A stretch of DNA of 64,000 nt, taken from assembly GCA_023647555.1 (NCBI GenBank), contig JALRLY010000266.1, positions 1 through 64,000 of the forward strand. The letters are read 5' to 3'. This stretch comes from Pancytospora philotis. Its lineage: Eukaryota > Microsporidia. The position numbers were made by a program, and so were the translations under genes. The notes under the pieces were generated by a model. The model was not told the origin of the DNA. It was given only the letters and a program-made list of their open reading frames with translations, and did no database searches. Within the stretch, counting starts at the first letter, position 1, and each line of letters starts with the position of its first letter. Below are positions 17,888-26,358 of this stretch, piece by piece.

Positions 17888-20800
17888 ATGCGTGTGCTAT
17901 CAACGGCGCTTTTGCTCGCCGGATCTTTCAGCGCCGCCAGGCTCAGCCTGACAGACACCATGAAAGCCGTAAGGAAGAGCGTTGGTGCAGCGAGCGGCGG
18001 AAAGGAAGTGCACATCAACCCCGAAGGCTCGCTGAACATTCTGCGCGCACACTCGCTGGTCGGTAATGACATCCTCGCGAAGAAGCGGCACTACTCAGCG
18101 CCTGGGACCATCGCCTACAGGCTAGTGCATGACGCGGCCAACGATACGTACGTATACGAAGAATCCCCGGATGACGGGCCAATTCGTGACTTAACAGGCG
18201 CCGATCCCAAGGCAATGGCATACCTGCGCGCGTACCATGAGACGCTCGGAATCATGTTCAGAGCCGTAGACAGGACAGTGTATGTAAGCAACGGCCACCA
18301 CAAGTCCTTCTACAAGTACCTCTCCGTCCTCGCCGATGATGACAAGCGCGCGCACTTCCTCGCGATGCTGCTGGTGCTCGCCGAAGTGGGTTCCGGCGTA
18401 ATCAAGGTCGCCGTTCATAAGGAAAAGGCCGCGCCTAAGGCCAAAAGGCTTAGCAAGAGGCCCGCCAGCATCGAATTCACCTGCCCGAGAAGCGGCTGCG
18501 TCCTGCTGAGCTCACCGCTGGAAGCCGCCGGGAAGAACTGGAAGCCGAGCTATGCTGAAAACGCGCTGGCAGGCGTAGATTTCTTCGCCACGCACGGCGG
18601 CGTCGACGTGAGGAGAGAATACGGGCTGGAGCACTACTCAGACAGCCCAGGCTCCCTCATCCTGACGTACATCTATGAGTTCGCGGGCGACCACGAGTTC
18701 ATCGGCAAGGTCTTTGGGCACGTCGATGCAACTCTCAGGAAGATCTGCGCTGACGATGAGCTGGCTGCAGTGCACGCCCGCTTCTTCGCAAGCAGCAGCG
18801 ATATTTGCCCTGAGTACGCCAAGGCGTACGGCGTGCTCGAAAAGATCGGCGAAATTGACGGCCGTTCCGTGTTCCCGTTCAGCCGCACAAACCCACCCCG
18901 AAAGAATAGGCTCGTGTACCTGTACGATGAAGCCTCCCAAAGCGTGTGCAGCGAGACCAGCTACAGCGACTGCGTCGAGATAGCACTCTACAACCTCTTC
19001 TGCTGCATGCTGTTCGACCCAGAAACGCGCAAGTACAGCACAGCGCATCTGAAAGCCAAGGGATGCAACTCGACGGAGAGGCTGGTGGATTTCTTCACAA
19101 AAGAAAGCTCGGTGTCCGACAGCACCTCCCTGCTCGGGATACACCAGGAGTGGGCACGGGTTGCCCAAGACCTCACACTGTCCCTAGGCGCGAGTAGCGG
19201 TACGGAAGTCGGTGCAGAAGATAGCATTCCGATCACCTATAAGAGAAGCGGGACGAAGGGGATCCGTGTAGAGCTGCACGCAAATCTGGGAAACTACTTA
19301 GTGGCGCTGGTAAAGATTGCCGGGCTTCCTGACGAGATTACTAGGGAGCTGCAGGGGCTTTTGTGGAGCAGCGTTGCCAGGAATTTGGACGACGAGGTAG
19401 ATTGCGGCAAAATCAGCGACTCGATTGCCGAGGCACTGAACTGCATCTCTCTGATGCGCGTCGATGTCAGGCTCTTTGGACTCTACTTAAAGGACGCAAT
19501 GCTCTATGGGACGCTGAATCTGTCGTTCCAGCCGCAGCAGAGCAGCACCGGGGCACAGCCGCAGACAGTCGAACTCAGGTTCGCGCCCAGCCATGCGTCG
19601 TTCGTCCACAAGCTCAACGACATCGTGCTGAGCAAGGAGGAGCGCAAGTTTTTTGAGGCATACGATGGAGCAGGCGCAGATAGCGGCAGCAGGCTTCTTC
19701 TTGGCCTAGTCGACGAAAGTGTCGCACGGTTTCTCAGCACCGCCGATGGCACGTTCCTACCAAATGCGCACATCGGCAAGGTAGAAACGGCCGATGGCTC
19801 CATAGCATGCCATAACGCACTCAACGACTGGATGGCACGCGCCGAACTCCTGTCGCCCGAAGATCTCCTGATCGCGTTCGACCAGCTTAGCCCGGCGGTT
19901 GCGGCGTTCGTACAGCGCAACAAGGCACTGTTCGGTCAAATGCGCAAGCTCAAGAGCGAGCTCGATGGCCCCGCTGTTGGCTCCGATAGCAAAGCTCGGA
20001 TCGCAAAGCAGCTCAAAGACAGCCAGGATCGAATCGCCGGCAGCCCCTTGATTATTCTTGCAGCCAACATCCTCGGCAGGGTGCCCCTCACTGACGAGTA
20101 CACGAGAAAATTGTTCTTTGAAGTGCTGATGCGCCAGCATGCCGATGAGCGCGACTTCCTCTTCCCCCAGCTACGAATCCCCAGGAACGCATACCTGCCA
20201 ATGGGCAAAGAGAAAAGCTTGGATTCGCCGTCGCATATTTTTAGTTTTGTGAGCCAGCACGAGCTGCCGAATACGCTGGCCGGGTACCTGAACCTCAAAG
20301 CGGCGGCTGGATGCGCGCCAATCGATCCAGAGCGATGCTACCCCAAAACCGTCGAGTACTTTAAAAAGTACACAATACTCCCCTCTCCGCATCATCAAGA
20401 GCTCAAAACACTCGTCAAGCACTGCGATAGGAACACCTTGCAGATCATGAAGGAGAACTACATCTTCAAGACTTGTGAGGTGGGCAGCGATCAATACTGC
20501 GCAATGGCAGCCTGCTTAGTTTACGTCGCTGCATCCGTGGGGCGCTACGAAGAGATCTGCGGCATGTGTGACAAATGGAACGACACGGAGTGCTCGCCTT
20601 TTAAGGTTAGCGTAGCGAGATTCTTGCGTGAATACGCTGAACGCAGACCGCTTTCTGCGCTTATTGTGGAGAGAGCCTTTCCCAACGGGCCAGAGGCCAG
20701 GCAGCTCAGAGCGCTGCTGAGGATCTTTGCGTTCTTCGCATACACCGATGCTACGTACGACGGAATCTACGAAGTGTTCGTTGTCTATCGAGACATACTT

Positions 20801-21073
20801 GACGCATCATTCGCAGCAGGATACTGTGCGACACTAATCGGCTCATACAGGGAGATCTGCTCAGACATAGAGTCAGACAACCATCCTCTTTGGCACTGCG
20901 GTGGCTTGCCGATCGACCCGCTCCGCGTTTTCGTAGCCAAGCTCAGGGCCCTCTATTTCCGAGCTGCTGATTCTGGGCCTGAGCCTGAGAATGCCTTCAT
21001 CGGTGTCGATGAACGGCTCAGAGATCTTGGCACGTATGCACAGGAAGTACTGGACGGTCTGCCAGAGTGGTGA
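17888..21073 (+). CDS. Family A secreted protein, full length, 1061 aa
   Basis: The ATG at 17888 opens MRVLSTALLLAGSFSAARLS, a probable signal peptide, then INPEGSLNILRAHSLVGNDI near residue 43. Family blocks follow: YLRAYHETLGIMFR, HHKSFYKYLSVLADDDKRAH, DFFATHGGVDVRREYGLEHY, SDSPGSLILTYIYEFAGDHE, FPFSRTNPPRKNRLVYLYDE, SYSDCVEIALYNLFCCMLFD, PETRKYSTAHLKAKGC and GIHQEWARVAQDL. It carries an insertion around residues 680-705 with a charged helix (KLKSELDGPAVGSDSKARIA) absent from the 1028-residue paralog. It is the only plus-strand member here. Function is unknown; the signal peptide and multicopy nature suggest a protein delivered to the host or parasite surface. Confidence 0.88.
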   Translation: MRVLSTALLLAGSFSAARLSLTDTMKAVRKSVGAASGGKEVHINPEGSLNILRAHSLVGNDILAKKRHYSAPGTIAYRLVHDAANDTYVYEESPDDGPIRDLTGADPKAMAYLRAYHETLGIMFRAVDRTVYVSNGHHKSFYKYLSVLADDDKRAHFLAMLLVLAEVGSGVIKVAVHKEKAAPKAKRLSKRPASIEFTCPRSGCVLLSSPLEAAGKNWKPSYAENALAGVDFFATHGGVDVRREYGLEHYSDSPGSLILTYIYEFAGDHEFIGKVFGHVDATLRKICADDELAAVHARFFASSSDICPEYAKAYGVLEKIGEIDGRSVFPFSRTNPPRKNRLVYLYDEASQSVCSETSYSDCVEIALYNLFCCMLFDPETRKYSTAHLKAKGCNSTERLVDFFTKESSVSDSTSLLGIHQEWARVAQDLTLSLGASSGTEVGAEDSIPITYKRSGTKGIRVELHANLGNYLVALVKIAGLPDEITRELQGLLWSSVARNLDDEVDCGKISDSIAEALNCISLMRVDVRLFGLYLKDAMLYGTLNLSFQPQQSSTGAQPQTVELRFAPSHASFVHKLNDIVLSKEERKFFEAYDGAGADSGSRLLLGLVDESVARFLSTADGTFLPNAHIGKVETADGSIACHNALNDWMARAELLSPEDLLIAFDQLSPAVAAFVQRNKALFGQMRKLKSELDGPAVGSDSKARIAKQLKDSQDRIAGSPLIILAANILGRVPLTDEYTRKLFFEVLMRQHADERDFLFPQLRIPRNAYLPMGKEKSLDSPSHIFSFVSQHELPNTLAGYLNLKAAAGCAPIDPERCYPKTVEYFKKYTILPSPHHQELKTLVKHCDRNTLQIMKENYIFKTCEVGSDQYCAMAACLVYVAASVGRYEEICGMCDKWNDTECSPFKVSVARFLREYAERRPLSALIVERAFPNGPEARQLRALLRIFAFFAYTDATYDGIYEVFVVYRDILDASFAAGYCATLIGSYREICSDIESDNHPLWHCGGLPIDPLRVFVAKLRALYFRAADSGPEPENAFIGVDERLRDLGTYAQEVLDGLPEW

Positions 21074-21291
21074 TAACTTGGATGCCTGCTGGTCGATGTC
21101 TACTGCAATGCGCGTCTCAGCCCAAACAGGTTGATTAGCGATACTCATTAAATTTTCCACTGCTTACTCATTCTCCCGTTTTTAAGCCTGCAGCCGCGCT
21201 TGTAGGTGATTGGTCAGTCGGCCCAGAATCCGCCTATAAAAAGCGCGTCAGTTATAAGCTCCTTTGAAATAATCTCGAGCCAGCAGGGGCC

Positions 21292-21372
21292 ATGAAAGAA
21301 GGACTGGGAAGGAAGCTCGCGAAGCTTGCGATCTGCTTTCTGTTCGGATACATAGTTTTGAGCATATCGTAG
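21292..21372 (+). CDS. Possible 26-residue single-pass membrane micro-protein
   Basis: An ATG frame of 26 codons reads MKEGLGRKLAKLAICFLFGY followed by IVLSIS and a TAG. A basic N-terminal half followed by a 14-16 residue hydrophobic stretch gives a tail-anchor-like layout. GGGGCC lies immediately upstream of the ATG, and a TATAAAAAG lies about 55 bases before it. It sits in the spacer marking the change from accessory to core genes. Tiny membrane subunits such as Ost4 or Tom5 have this size and layout, but no specific match can be claimed. It may be chance. Confidence 0.35.
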   Translation: MKEGLGRKLAKLAICFLFGYIVLSIS

Positions 21373-21532
21373 TACAGTAAATGCATTGCAGAACTTCTCT
21401 TTAAAGCTGTGCGCATACCGGCACTGTGCTCATTTTGCGCTCACAACCGGCTATTTTCTACAACCAACAGTGCATTGGCTCGTGCTGAGTCAGTGTTTGC
21501 ACCGCACAGATGCGCGGCCGCCGAGCCCACCC

Positions 21533-22972
21533 ATGGAGGCGGAGATAGATGAGATCTTCATGGACACGGCCGAGGCACCCACGGACATGCACAAGATAGC
21601 CAAGCTGCAGCAGTGCGGCGACGCCTTCCCGGCGATGTACCCCTGCCTCGAGCTGCTGCTCGACGACGTGCGGGAGCTCAGCGCCCACTTCTCGCTCTAC
21701 AGCATCCGCCTGCGCTGCCTGGCGCACGAGCTCGACGCGATCCAGAAGAAGAACAACGAGCTGGAGGCGCACGGCACGCGCGAGCGCGCGGTGTACGACG
21801 CGCTGCGGGGCCTGTGCATCGCGCTCTCCGTCGACGAGCGCCACTTCGGCGCGCTCGAGAACGGCTCGTTCGACGAGCCGGGCGACCTGGCGCGCATGGA
21901 GCAGAGCCTGGACGTGCTCGGCGCGGTGGATCTGGACCGCTACACGCTGCGCGTCGTGCAGGAGCGGCGCGACGAGATCATGGATGCGCAGCGCAACTTC
22001 CTGCGGCGCTTCAACGCGCACCTCGAGCAGCTGCGCATCCCGTCCGAGAGCCGCGGCGAGCTGCGCGTGCACCGCGCGCTCTACAAGACGTTCGAGCGCT
22101 ACCGCTTCATCTTCAGCTTCGCGCGGCGCCACGCCGAGTACTACTCGCGGATCTGCGGCGCCTACGAGATGCACTCCAAGCAGATGTACGACCACGAGTT
22201 CGGGAGCTACCTGGAGAACGTGTGCGAGCTGGCGGACAGCCCGCCGAAGCTGAGCTGCGCGATCGACATGCTCGTGCGCAGCTACGAGTCGCTGATGGCC
22301 TGCGAGCTCGGCTGCCGGCGCAAGATGGACGCGGACTTCTCGCTGGACAGGATCTTCAAGGACACGAGCGCCGCGATCGTCGAGTTCGTCGGCGATGTGT
22401 TCAAGCAGACGCCGCTGGTCACGCTCACGGCGGTCGGCATGGCCCTGAACGCCGAGCGCTCGCCGGTCGAGGAGTACGAGCGCTTCCGCAAGGAGCTCCG
22501 GAAGAAGTACGCGGTGCTCGAGGACCTGTTTGTGCGCGCGGAGGCGGAGCGCATGCCCACCAAGGACACGGTCGGCTGGCTGAACCGCGTGCGCGCGACC
22601 GAGTGCCAGGACACGCTCAAGTCGCGGCTGACCGTGCTGTACGTCAGGAAGCTCGTCACGCTCGAGGACGAGACCCCGGCCGAGCAGTACCTCGGGCAGC
22701 TGCAGCTGCTCTACGCCGTCGAGGGCGAGGACGAGCTCGTGCCCAGGGCGATCAAGAAGATGGAGAGCCAGCTGCAGCAGCGCGTGATCAAGTACGTGTT
22801 TGCGCACGGCAGCGAGCGCGTGAATGTGGAGCGGCTGCTGCGGATGCTCGACGAGACCAGCCCCGGCTACGCCGAGCTCGCGGGCCGCATCCGCTCGGTG
22901 GTGCTCGGCAACGCGGACCACGCGATGCTGCCGCAGCTGCAGCAGATCTTCGAGGCCGGCGTGCAGGGCTGA
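21533..22972 (+). CDS. Helical protein, possible exocyst Sec3-like C-terminal region, 479 aa
   Basis: The first in-frame ATG is at 21533, preceded by a CCC run; the open frame further upstream has none. The protein is nearly all helical with coiled-coil character near residues 65-110 (LDAIQKKNNELEAH). The segment LYKTFERYRFIFSFARRHAE followed by YYSRICGAYEMHSKQMYDHE resembles the Sec3 C-terminal pattern in which a helix pair with LCxxY..xxxKxYExEI ends in a conserved face. If correct, it would tether secretory vesicles to the plasma membrane as part of a reduced exocyst. Homology is at the edge of what can be seen by eye; other CATCHR-type tethers are alternatives. Extreme GC-rich codons match the core block. 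Confidence 0.55.
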   Translation: MEAEIDEIFMDTAEAPTDMHKIAKLQQCGDAFPAMYPCLELLLDDVRELSAHFSLYSIRLRCLAHELDAIQKKNNELEAHGTRERAVYDALRGLCIALSVDERHFGALENGSFDEPGDLARMEQSLDVLGAVDLDRYTLRVVQERRDEIMDAQRNFLRRFNAHLEQLRIPSESRGELRVHRALYKTFERYRFIFSFARRHAEYYSRICGAYEMHSKQMYDHEFGSYLENVCELADSPPKLSCAIDMLVRSYESLMACELGCRRKMDADFSLDRIFKDTSAAIVEFVGDVFKQTPLVTLTAVGMALNAERSPVEEYERFRKELRKKYAVLEDLFVRAEAERMPTKDTVGWLNRVRATECQDTLKSRLTVLYVRKLVTLEDETPAEQYLGQLQLLYAVEGEDELVPRAIKKMESQLQQRVIKYVFAHGSERVNVERLLRMLDETSPGYAELAGRIRSVVLGNADHAMLPQLQQIFEAGVQG

Positions 22973-22975
22973 TGC

Positions 22976-23040
22976 CAAAGACTGCATCCCAAAAACTGCG
23001 TGCCAAAGCTGTGCGCCCAAAGCTGTAAGCCCAAAGCCAT
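22976..23040. repeat. Degenerate 12-15 bp repeats after the stop codon
   Basis: Four to five imperfect copies of a unit like GCCCAAAGCTGT lie directly downstream of the gene ending at 22972. Confidence 0.45.
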
Positions 23041-23065
23041 GTATCAAATACAGTTGCAGGAGAAT

Positions 23066-24346
23066 TTAATTAAAAGTTTCTGTGATTTTGCTGTCCATGT
23101 TCATAGTCTCGACACGGAACGCAACCACCCGGTCGTCGGTCCTGTCCGCCACCGCGTGCTTCGCGCTCGGCTTGCTCTCGTCGACCACGACGCGCCCGTG
23201 GCACTCCACCCGCGGGATCGCGAGCTCGTTGACGGTCGCGATGCGCGCCTGCTCCCACTGGTCGGCCACGTTCTTCAGGTTGAGCAGCAGGTCAGCAGGG
23301 TCGAGCTGCGACGGGTACTGCACCATCTGCTTCGCGACCACCTGGCGCGCCGCGCGGTCCACGTACTCCGCGTTGATCACCATCCGCTGCTTGCTCTCGA
23401 TGCAGTCGATCGTGTTGTTCAGGTTGTTGTACTCCTCGCGCAGCCGCCCGCGGATCTCGGCGATGTTGCTCCGGAACGCGTTCGCGGCCTCCTTGAACCG
23501 CGCCATCTCCGCGCCCGCGCCGCTGGTGATCTCGCCGAGCATCGCGGCGCTGTCGTGCAGCATGTCGCGCGACGAGCGGCACGCCTCCAGGAACGGCCGC
23601 ACGGTGTGCTGCGCACACGCGGCGTCGGCATGCGAGCCGGAGAGCCGGCAGTCCGCGCACATCGGCTCGCGGCACTCGTCGCAGAAGTACTCGACGGCCT
23701 TCAGCGGATGCGCGCAGCAGCTCATGAACTTCTTCTGCCCCGCGTTGGTGAAGCACACGCGCACGTGGCGCGAGAGCAGCGCCTTGCTGTGCAGCTGGCG
23801 GTCGCACTCCTCGCACAGGCTCGCGACCTCCGCCGGGCAGTACATGACCGCGTCCTTCGCGTTGCAGCCCTCGCAGATCACGCGCCCGCGCAGCAGCCGC
23901 TCCGTCTCCGCGTCGTACTCGAAGACCACCTCGTAGAGCGGCAGGATCAGCGCCGAGTCCTTGACCACGTACTCGCACTCGCGTATGTCCACGTTCCGGT
24001 CGTACAGGAAGTCCACGGCCTCCTGGTCGTTGGTGAGCAGCGAGTCGAAGCCGGCGGGCGGCGTGAGCGTCTTCGCGTACTGGCTGTTCACGAACGCAGA
24101 GCGGCCCACGGCCGCCTCGCAGAATATGACAGTGTGCGTCCGCCCGCCCTTGGCCAGCGGCACGTTGAACACAGGGATCCGCGTGCTCTCGGACACGCCC
24201 GCGCAGAAGCCCTGCACCTTCTTGATGCTGTAGAACGAGCTGTTGAAGTCCGCGACGTCCTTCGGGTTGGCCAGGTTTTTGATGCTCAGCACCTTCAGAG
24301 TCAGGCTGTCCAGAATCAGTCTGAGCTTATACTCCACGATATGCAT
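23066..24346 (-). CDS. Double B-box zinc-finger protein with PARP-like N-terminal region, 426 aa
   Basis: The start is the ATG at 24346, with CCC immediately upstream. Residues 158-197 form a first B-box (CEGC..KDAVMYCP, CEECD..LH, H). Residues about 210-250 form a second (CCAHPLKAVEYFC, CADCR, H..H). A long helical or coiled-coil segment follows to about residue 340, as in TRIM-like proteins lacking a RING. Residues about 64-145 read GGRTHTVIFCEAAVGRSAFV, then TPPAGFDSLL and ECEYVVKDSALILPLYEVVF. This matches the C-terminal half of PARP catalytic domains (CRVxLGKS, PPGxDSV, EYVVYDxxQxxPxYLI). The NAD-binding histidine and tyrosine part is not visible, so activity is unlikely. The function may be scaffold-like; the PARP reading is an inference. 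Confidence 0.75.
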   Translation of the reverse strand: MHIVEYKLRLILDSLTLKVLSIKNLANPKDVADFNSSFYSIKKVQGFCAGVSESTRIPVFNVPLAKGGRTHTVIFCEAAVGRSAFVNSQYAKTLTPPAGFDSLLTNDQEAVDFLYDRNVDIRECEYVVKDSALILPLYEVVFEYDAETERLLRGRVICEGCNAKDAVMYCPAEVASLCEECDRQLHSKALLSRHVRVCFTNAGQKKFMSCCAHPLKAVEYFCDECREPMCADCRLSGSHADAACAQHTVRPFLEACRSSRDMLHDSAAMLGEITSGAGAEMARFKEAANAFRSNIAEIRGRLREEYNNLNNTIDCIESKQRMVINAEYVDRAARQVVAKQMVQYPSQLDPADLLLNLKNVADQWEQARIATVNELAIPRVECHGRVVVDESKPSAKHAVADRTDDRVVAFRVETMNMDSKITETFN

Positions 24347-24560
24347 GGGCTTTAATCGCAGGTTTTTTTTCACGGCCCGCCGCAGCAAAACAGACGGAGC
24401 AGAGCAGTAAACAAAGCAGGAGTAGGCTGGAGTGGCGACAAATAGGCTTTAAGTCGTACGGACTGTGATTGCTCACGCGCGGAAGCGCTCAGATGCAGAA
24501 GAGCGGGAGGGAAGCCTGCACCCTGTGCATACGTACTGCACAGCGCCAGATCAGCAGAAA
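24347..24560. promoter_or_regulatory. Upstream region of the B-box gene
   Basis: The minus-strand ATG at 24346 is preceded directly by CCC, then by an A-rich run (GTGAAAAAAAACC). No other element was recognised. Confidence 0.35.
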
Positions 24561-24779
24561 ATGCGCACCGATTATCTTGAGAATTTCCCGCCAAATTCAG
24601 TTTACTTTTATTTGGCTGATCGATCAGCATCACCCGAGGCTGCCTATCGCCGAAAACTCCAGAGACTGGCCGCAATCCCCGCTCAGCGGCGGCTTTCTGA
24701 GCCCAAACACTCCATATCATATCCGCGTCCCGTGCGCGCTTCTGGCATTGACAAACAGACACCGCCCGTTTCACGTTGA
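24561..24779 (+). CDS. Doubtful 72-residue basic protein
   Basis: An ATG frame of 72 codons lies in the 472-base spacer between two convincing genes. It reads MRTDYLENFPPNSVYFYLAD then a basic stretch containing LQRLAAIPAQRRLSEPKHSI. The repeated L(A/S)xP pattern recalls short repeats of THEG-type proteins, but too little sequence exists to say more. The open frame extends upstream without an ATG. It may be a real small gene or chance. Confidence 0.25.
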   Translation: MRTDYLENFPPNSVYFYLADRSASPEAAYRRKLQRLAAIPAQRRLSEPKHSISYPRPVRASGIDKQTPPVSR

Positions 24780-24818
24780 AACCGGAATTGAAATCCCGGC
24801 CAGCCACGGCAGACAGCG

Positions 24819-25214
24819 ATGATCAAGAAGATATACGGCTTCAACGGGGACGGCGAGACCCTGTTCAAGCGCACGTACGAGCCGGGCATTACGGACTCTG
24901 AGATCCAGAAGGCGGTGCGCGCGTCGCCCGACTGCAGCTTTGTGCACGCGGTCGACACGGTCGTCTACAGGCGGCTCGGGCCCGTGTTCATATGCTTCGT
25001 GGTCGCCGAGGAGAACGAGATGTACGTGCTCGCGCTGATCGCACACTTCATCAGCGCGGCGGAGCGGCTGCTCGGCGAGATCAACGAGGCCACGCTCATC
25101 TACAACTTCAAGGGCGTGCACACGCTGCTGGACGGCTTCGTCCTCGACGGCAAGGTCGCCGAGATGGACAGCGCGGAGCTACTCAGGGGAGTGCAGCCAG
25201 AGCACACGCAGTAG
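24819..25214 (+). CDS. Adaptor/coatomer small subunit (sigma or zeta, longin-like), 131 aa
   Basis: The start is the ATG at 24819. The N-terminus MIKKIYGFNGDGETLFKRTY matches the first strands of clathrin-adaptor sigma and coatomer zeta subunits. Residues about 45-105 carry VVYRRLGPVFICFVVAEENE, MYVLALIAHFISAAERLLGE and ATLIYNFKGVHTLLDGFVLD, the YRRY..L.F......ENELYVLE.I..FVE.LD..F pattern and the final N...V..ILDE.(I/V).GG block. At 131 residues it is slightly short (about 140-170 is usual). It should act at the cytosolic face of Golgi or endosomal membranes as part of a heterotetramer. I cannot decide between an AP sigma and COPI zeta. Confidence 0.7.
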   Translation: MIKKIYGFNGDGETLFKRTYEPGITDSEIQKAVRASPDCSFVHAVDTVVYRRLGPVFICFVVAEENEMYVLALIAHFISAAERLLGEINEATLIYNFKGVHTLLDGFVLDGKVAEMDSAELLRGVQPEHTQ

Positions 25215-25278
25215 CAGATGCCGCCATGCATGCTGAATACCCGACGTAAACACAGGATCCGCGCAGCCGCTCAAATAA

Positions 25279-25317
25279 CCATTGATGAATTGAATACTGT
25301 TGATGAATTGAATAAAC
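25279..25317. repeat. Short direct repeat of a GTTGATGAATTGAATA-like unit
   Basis: Two near-identical copies of about 17 bases (TTGATGAATTGAATA) lie about 20 bases apart, just downstream of the minus-strand uL2 gene's stop. Confidence 0.5.
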
Positions 25318-25338
25318 CGGTAGCCGTTAAAAACTAGT

Positions 25339-26058
25339 TTACTTGTTCTTCTTAGCACCAGTCCGTCTACCAGTGCTCCTGGCAGCAATAAGACCGACCT
25401 GCTGGGCATACGGGGCCGAGCGCGCAACAGTGCTCGGGAAACCGATGTGCTGCTTGTTACCACCACCGTGGTGATGGTCGACCGGGTTCATGGCCACACC
25501 GCGGACGCGCGGGAACAGCTGGCCGCGCGACTTCTTGAGGAAGTGCGTCGTGCCGGCCTTGAGCAGCGGCTTCTCGGTGATACCCGCGGAGGCGCACATG
25601 CCGATCATCGCGCGCACGGAGGAGTTCACGACGATCTTGGTGCCCGACGGCATCTTGAGCACGGTCTGCCCGAGCTCCTTGCGGTGGTTCACGATCGTGC
25701 AGTACGTGCCGGCAGTCAGCGCGTAGAAGCCGCCGTCGTTCGCCTCGCGCTCGACAGAGTTCACGGGGAGACCCTCGGAGATGTTCTTGAGGCTCGTGAT
25801 GTTGCCGGGCCTGATCTCGACGTTGTCGCCGATCTGGTGGACAGCACCAACGGCCATGCCCTCGGTCGCCATGATGTGGCGGCACTCGTCGCCAATCCGC
25901 ACAACGGCGTGCGGCGCGCCGCGGCCGCGCTCGTGCACGATATCCTCTACAATATACTCAGTGACGTTGTCGACAGCCGGATACGCCGGCTTGATGTACT
26001 CCTTGGCCGCGCGGTTCTTCTTCTTCTCCTGTCTGAATTTCCTAAGCACCTTCGACAT
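25339..26058 (-). CDS. RPL8: 60S ribosomal protein L8 (uL2), 239 aa
   Basis: The ATG at 26058 gives MSKVLRKFRQEKKKNRAAKE, the basic N-terminus of eukaryotic uL2. Diagnostic blocks are VEDIVHERGRGAPHAVVRIG, LPVNSVE, GTYCTIVNHRKELGQTVLKM PSG and the GVAMNPVDHHHGGGNKQHIG motif near the peptidyl-transferase centre, ending in AARSTGRRTGAKK. It helps build the large-subunit core. The length is close to the usual 250-257, slightly reduced. No intron is seen between the start and body. The start is preceded by GAAAAATTTACCC on the minus strand (26063-26075). The identification is secure. Confidence 0.97.
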   Translation of the reverse strand: MSKVLRKFRQEKKKNRAAKEYIKPAYPAVDNVTEYIVEDIVHERGRGAPHAVVRIGDECRHIMATEGMAVGAVHQIGDNVEIRPGNITSLKNISEGLPVNSVEREANDGGFYALTAGTYCTIVNHRKELGQTVLKMPSGTKIVVNSSVRAMIGMCASAGITEKPLLKAGTTHFLKKSRGQLFPRVRGVAMNPVDHHHGGGNKQHIGFPSTVARSAPYAQQVGLIAARSTGRRTGAKKNK

Positions 26059-26075
26059 ACGAGGGTAAATTTTTC
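26059..26075 (-). promoter_or_regulatory. AAATTT plus CCC signal of uL2
   Basis: On the minus strand AAAAATTTACCCTCGT precedes the ATG directly. The first T-rich box starts 12-17 bases upstream of the start codon. Confidence 0.6.
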
Positions 26076-26358
26076 GTACAGAAAAAGAGAAAATTTTGTG
26101 CACAAAATTTATTTCCGTTCGGCAATAGACTTTTCCAGTATGGGCCGCCGCGCGCGTCGGCACGCATCCGGCTGCTTGCACTGGTCCGTGTATGCGCACG
26201 GCCACACCGGCTATTTTTGCGCGGCTCAATTTTCAAAATACGCCCTGTACGCGAGCGTCGCCGGTGCGTGCGACGCCCGCCGCTGAAAATCCATTCAGTG
26301 CTCGTAAATGTATTTACGGCGCGATCCGCTACAAGAACAGCGCCTACTTTTAAGGTAC
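26076..26358. other. Intergenic stretch without a supported gene
   Basis: It lies between the start of uL2 and the stop of the tubulin cofactor gene. An A/T-rich part (26085-26125) probably belongs to the uL2 promoter; nothing else was recognised. Confidence 0.35.

Noticed and set aside
21458..23047. Minus-strand frame of about 529 codons opposite the Sec3-like gene
   Set aside because: Shadow of the GC-rich gene on the other strand, rich in Arg, Val, His and Ala, without start signal.
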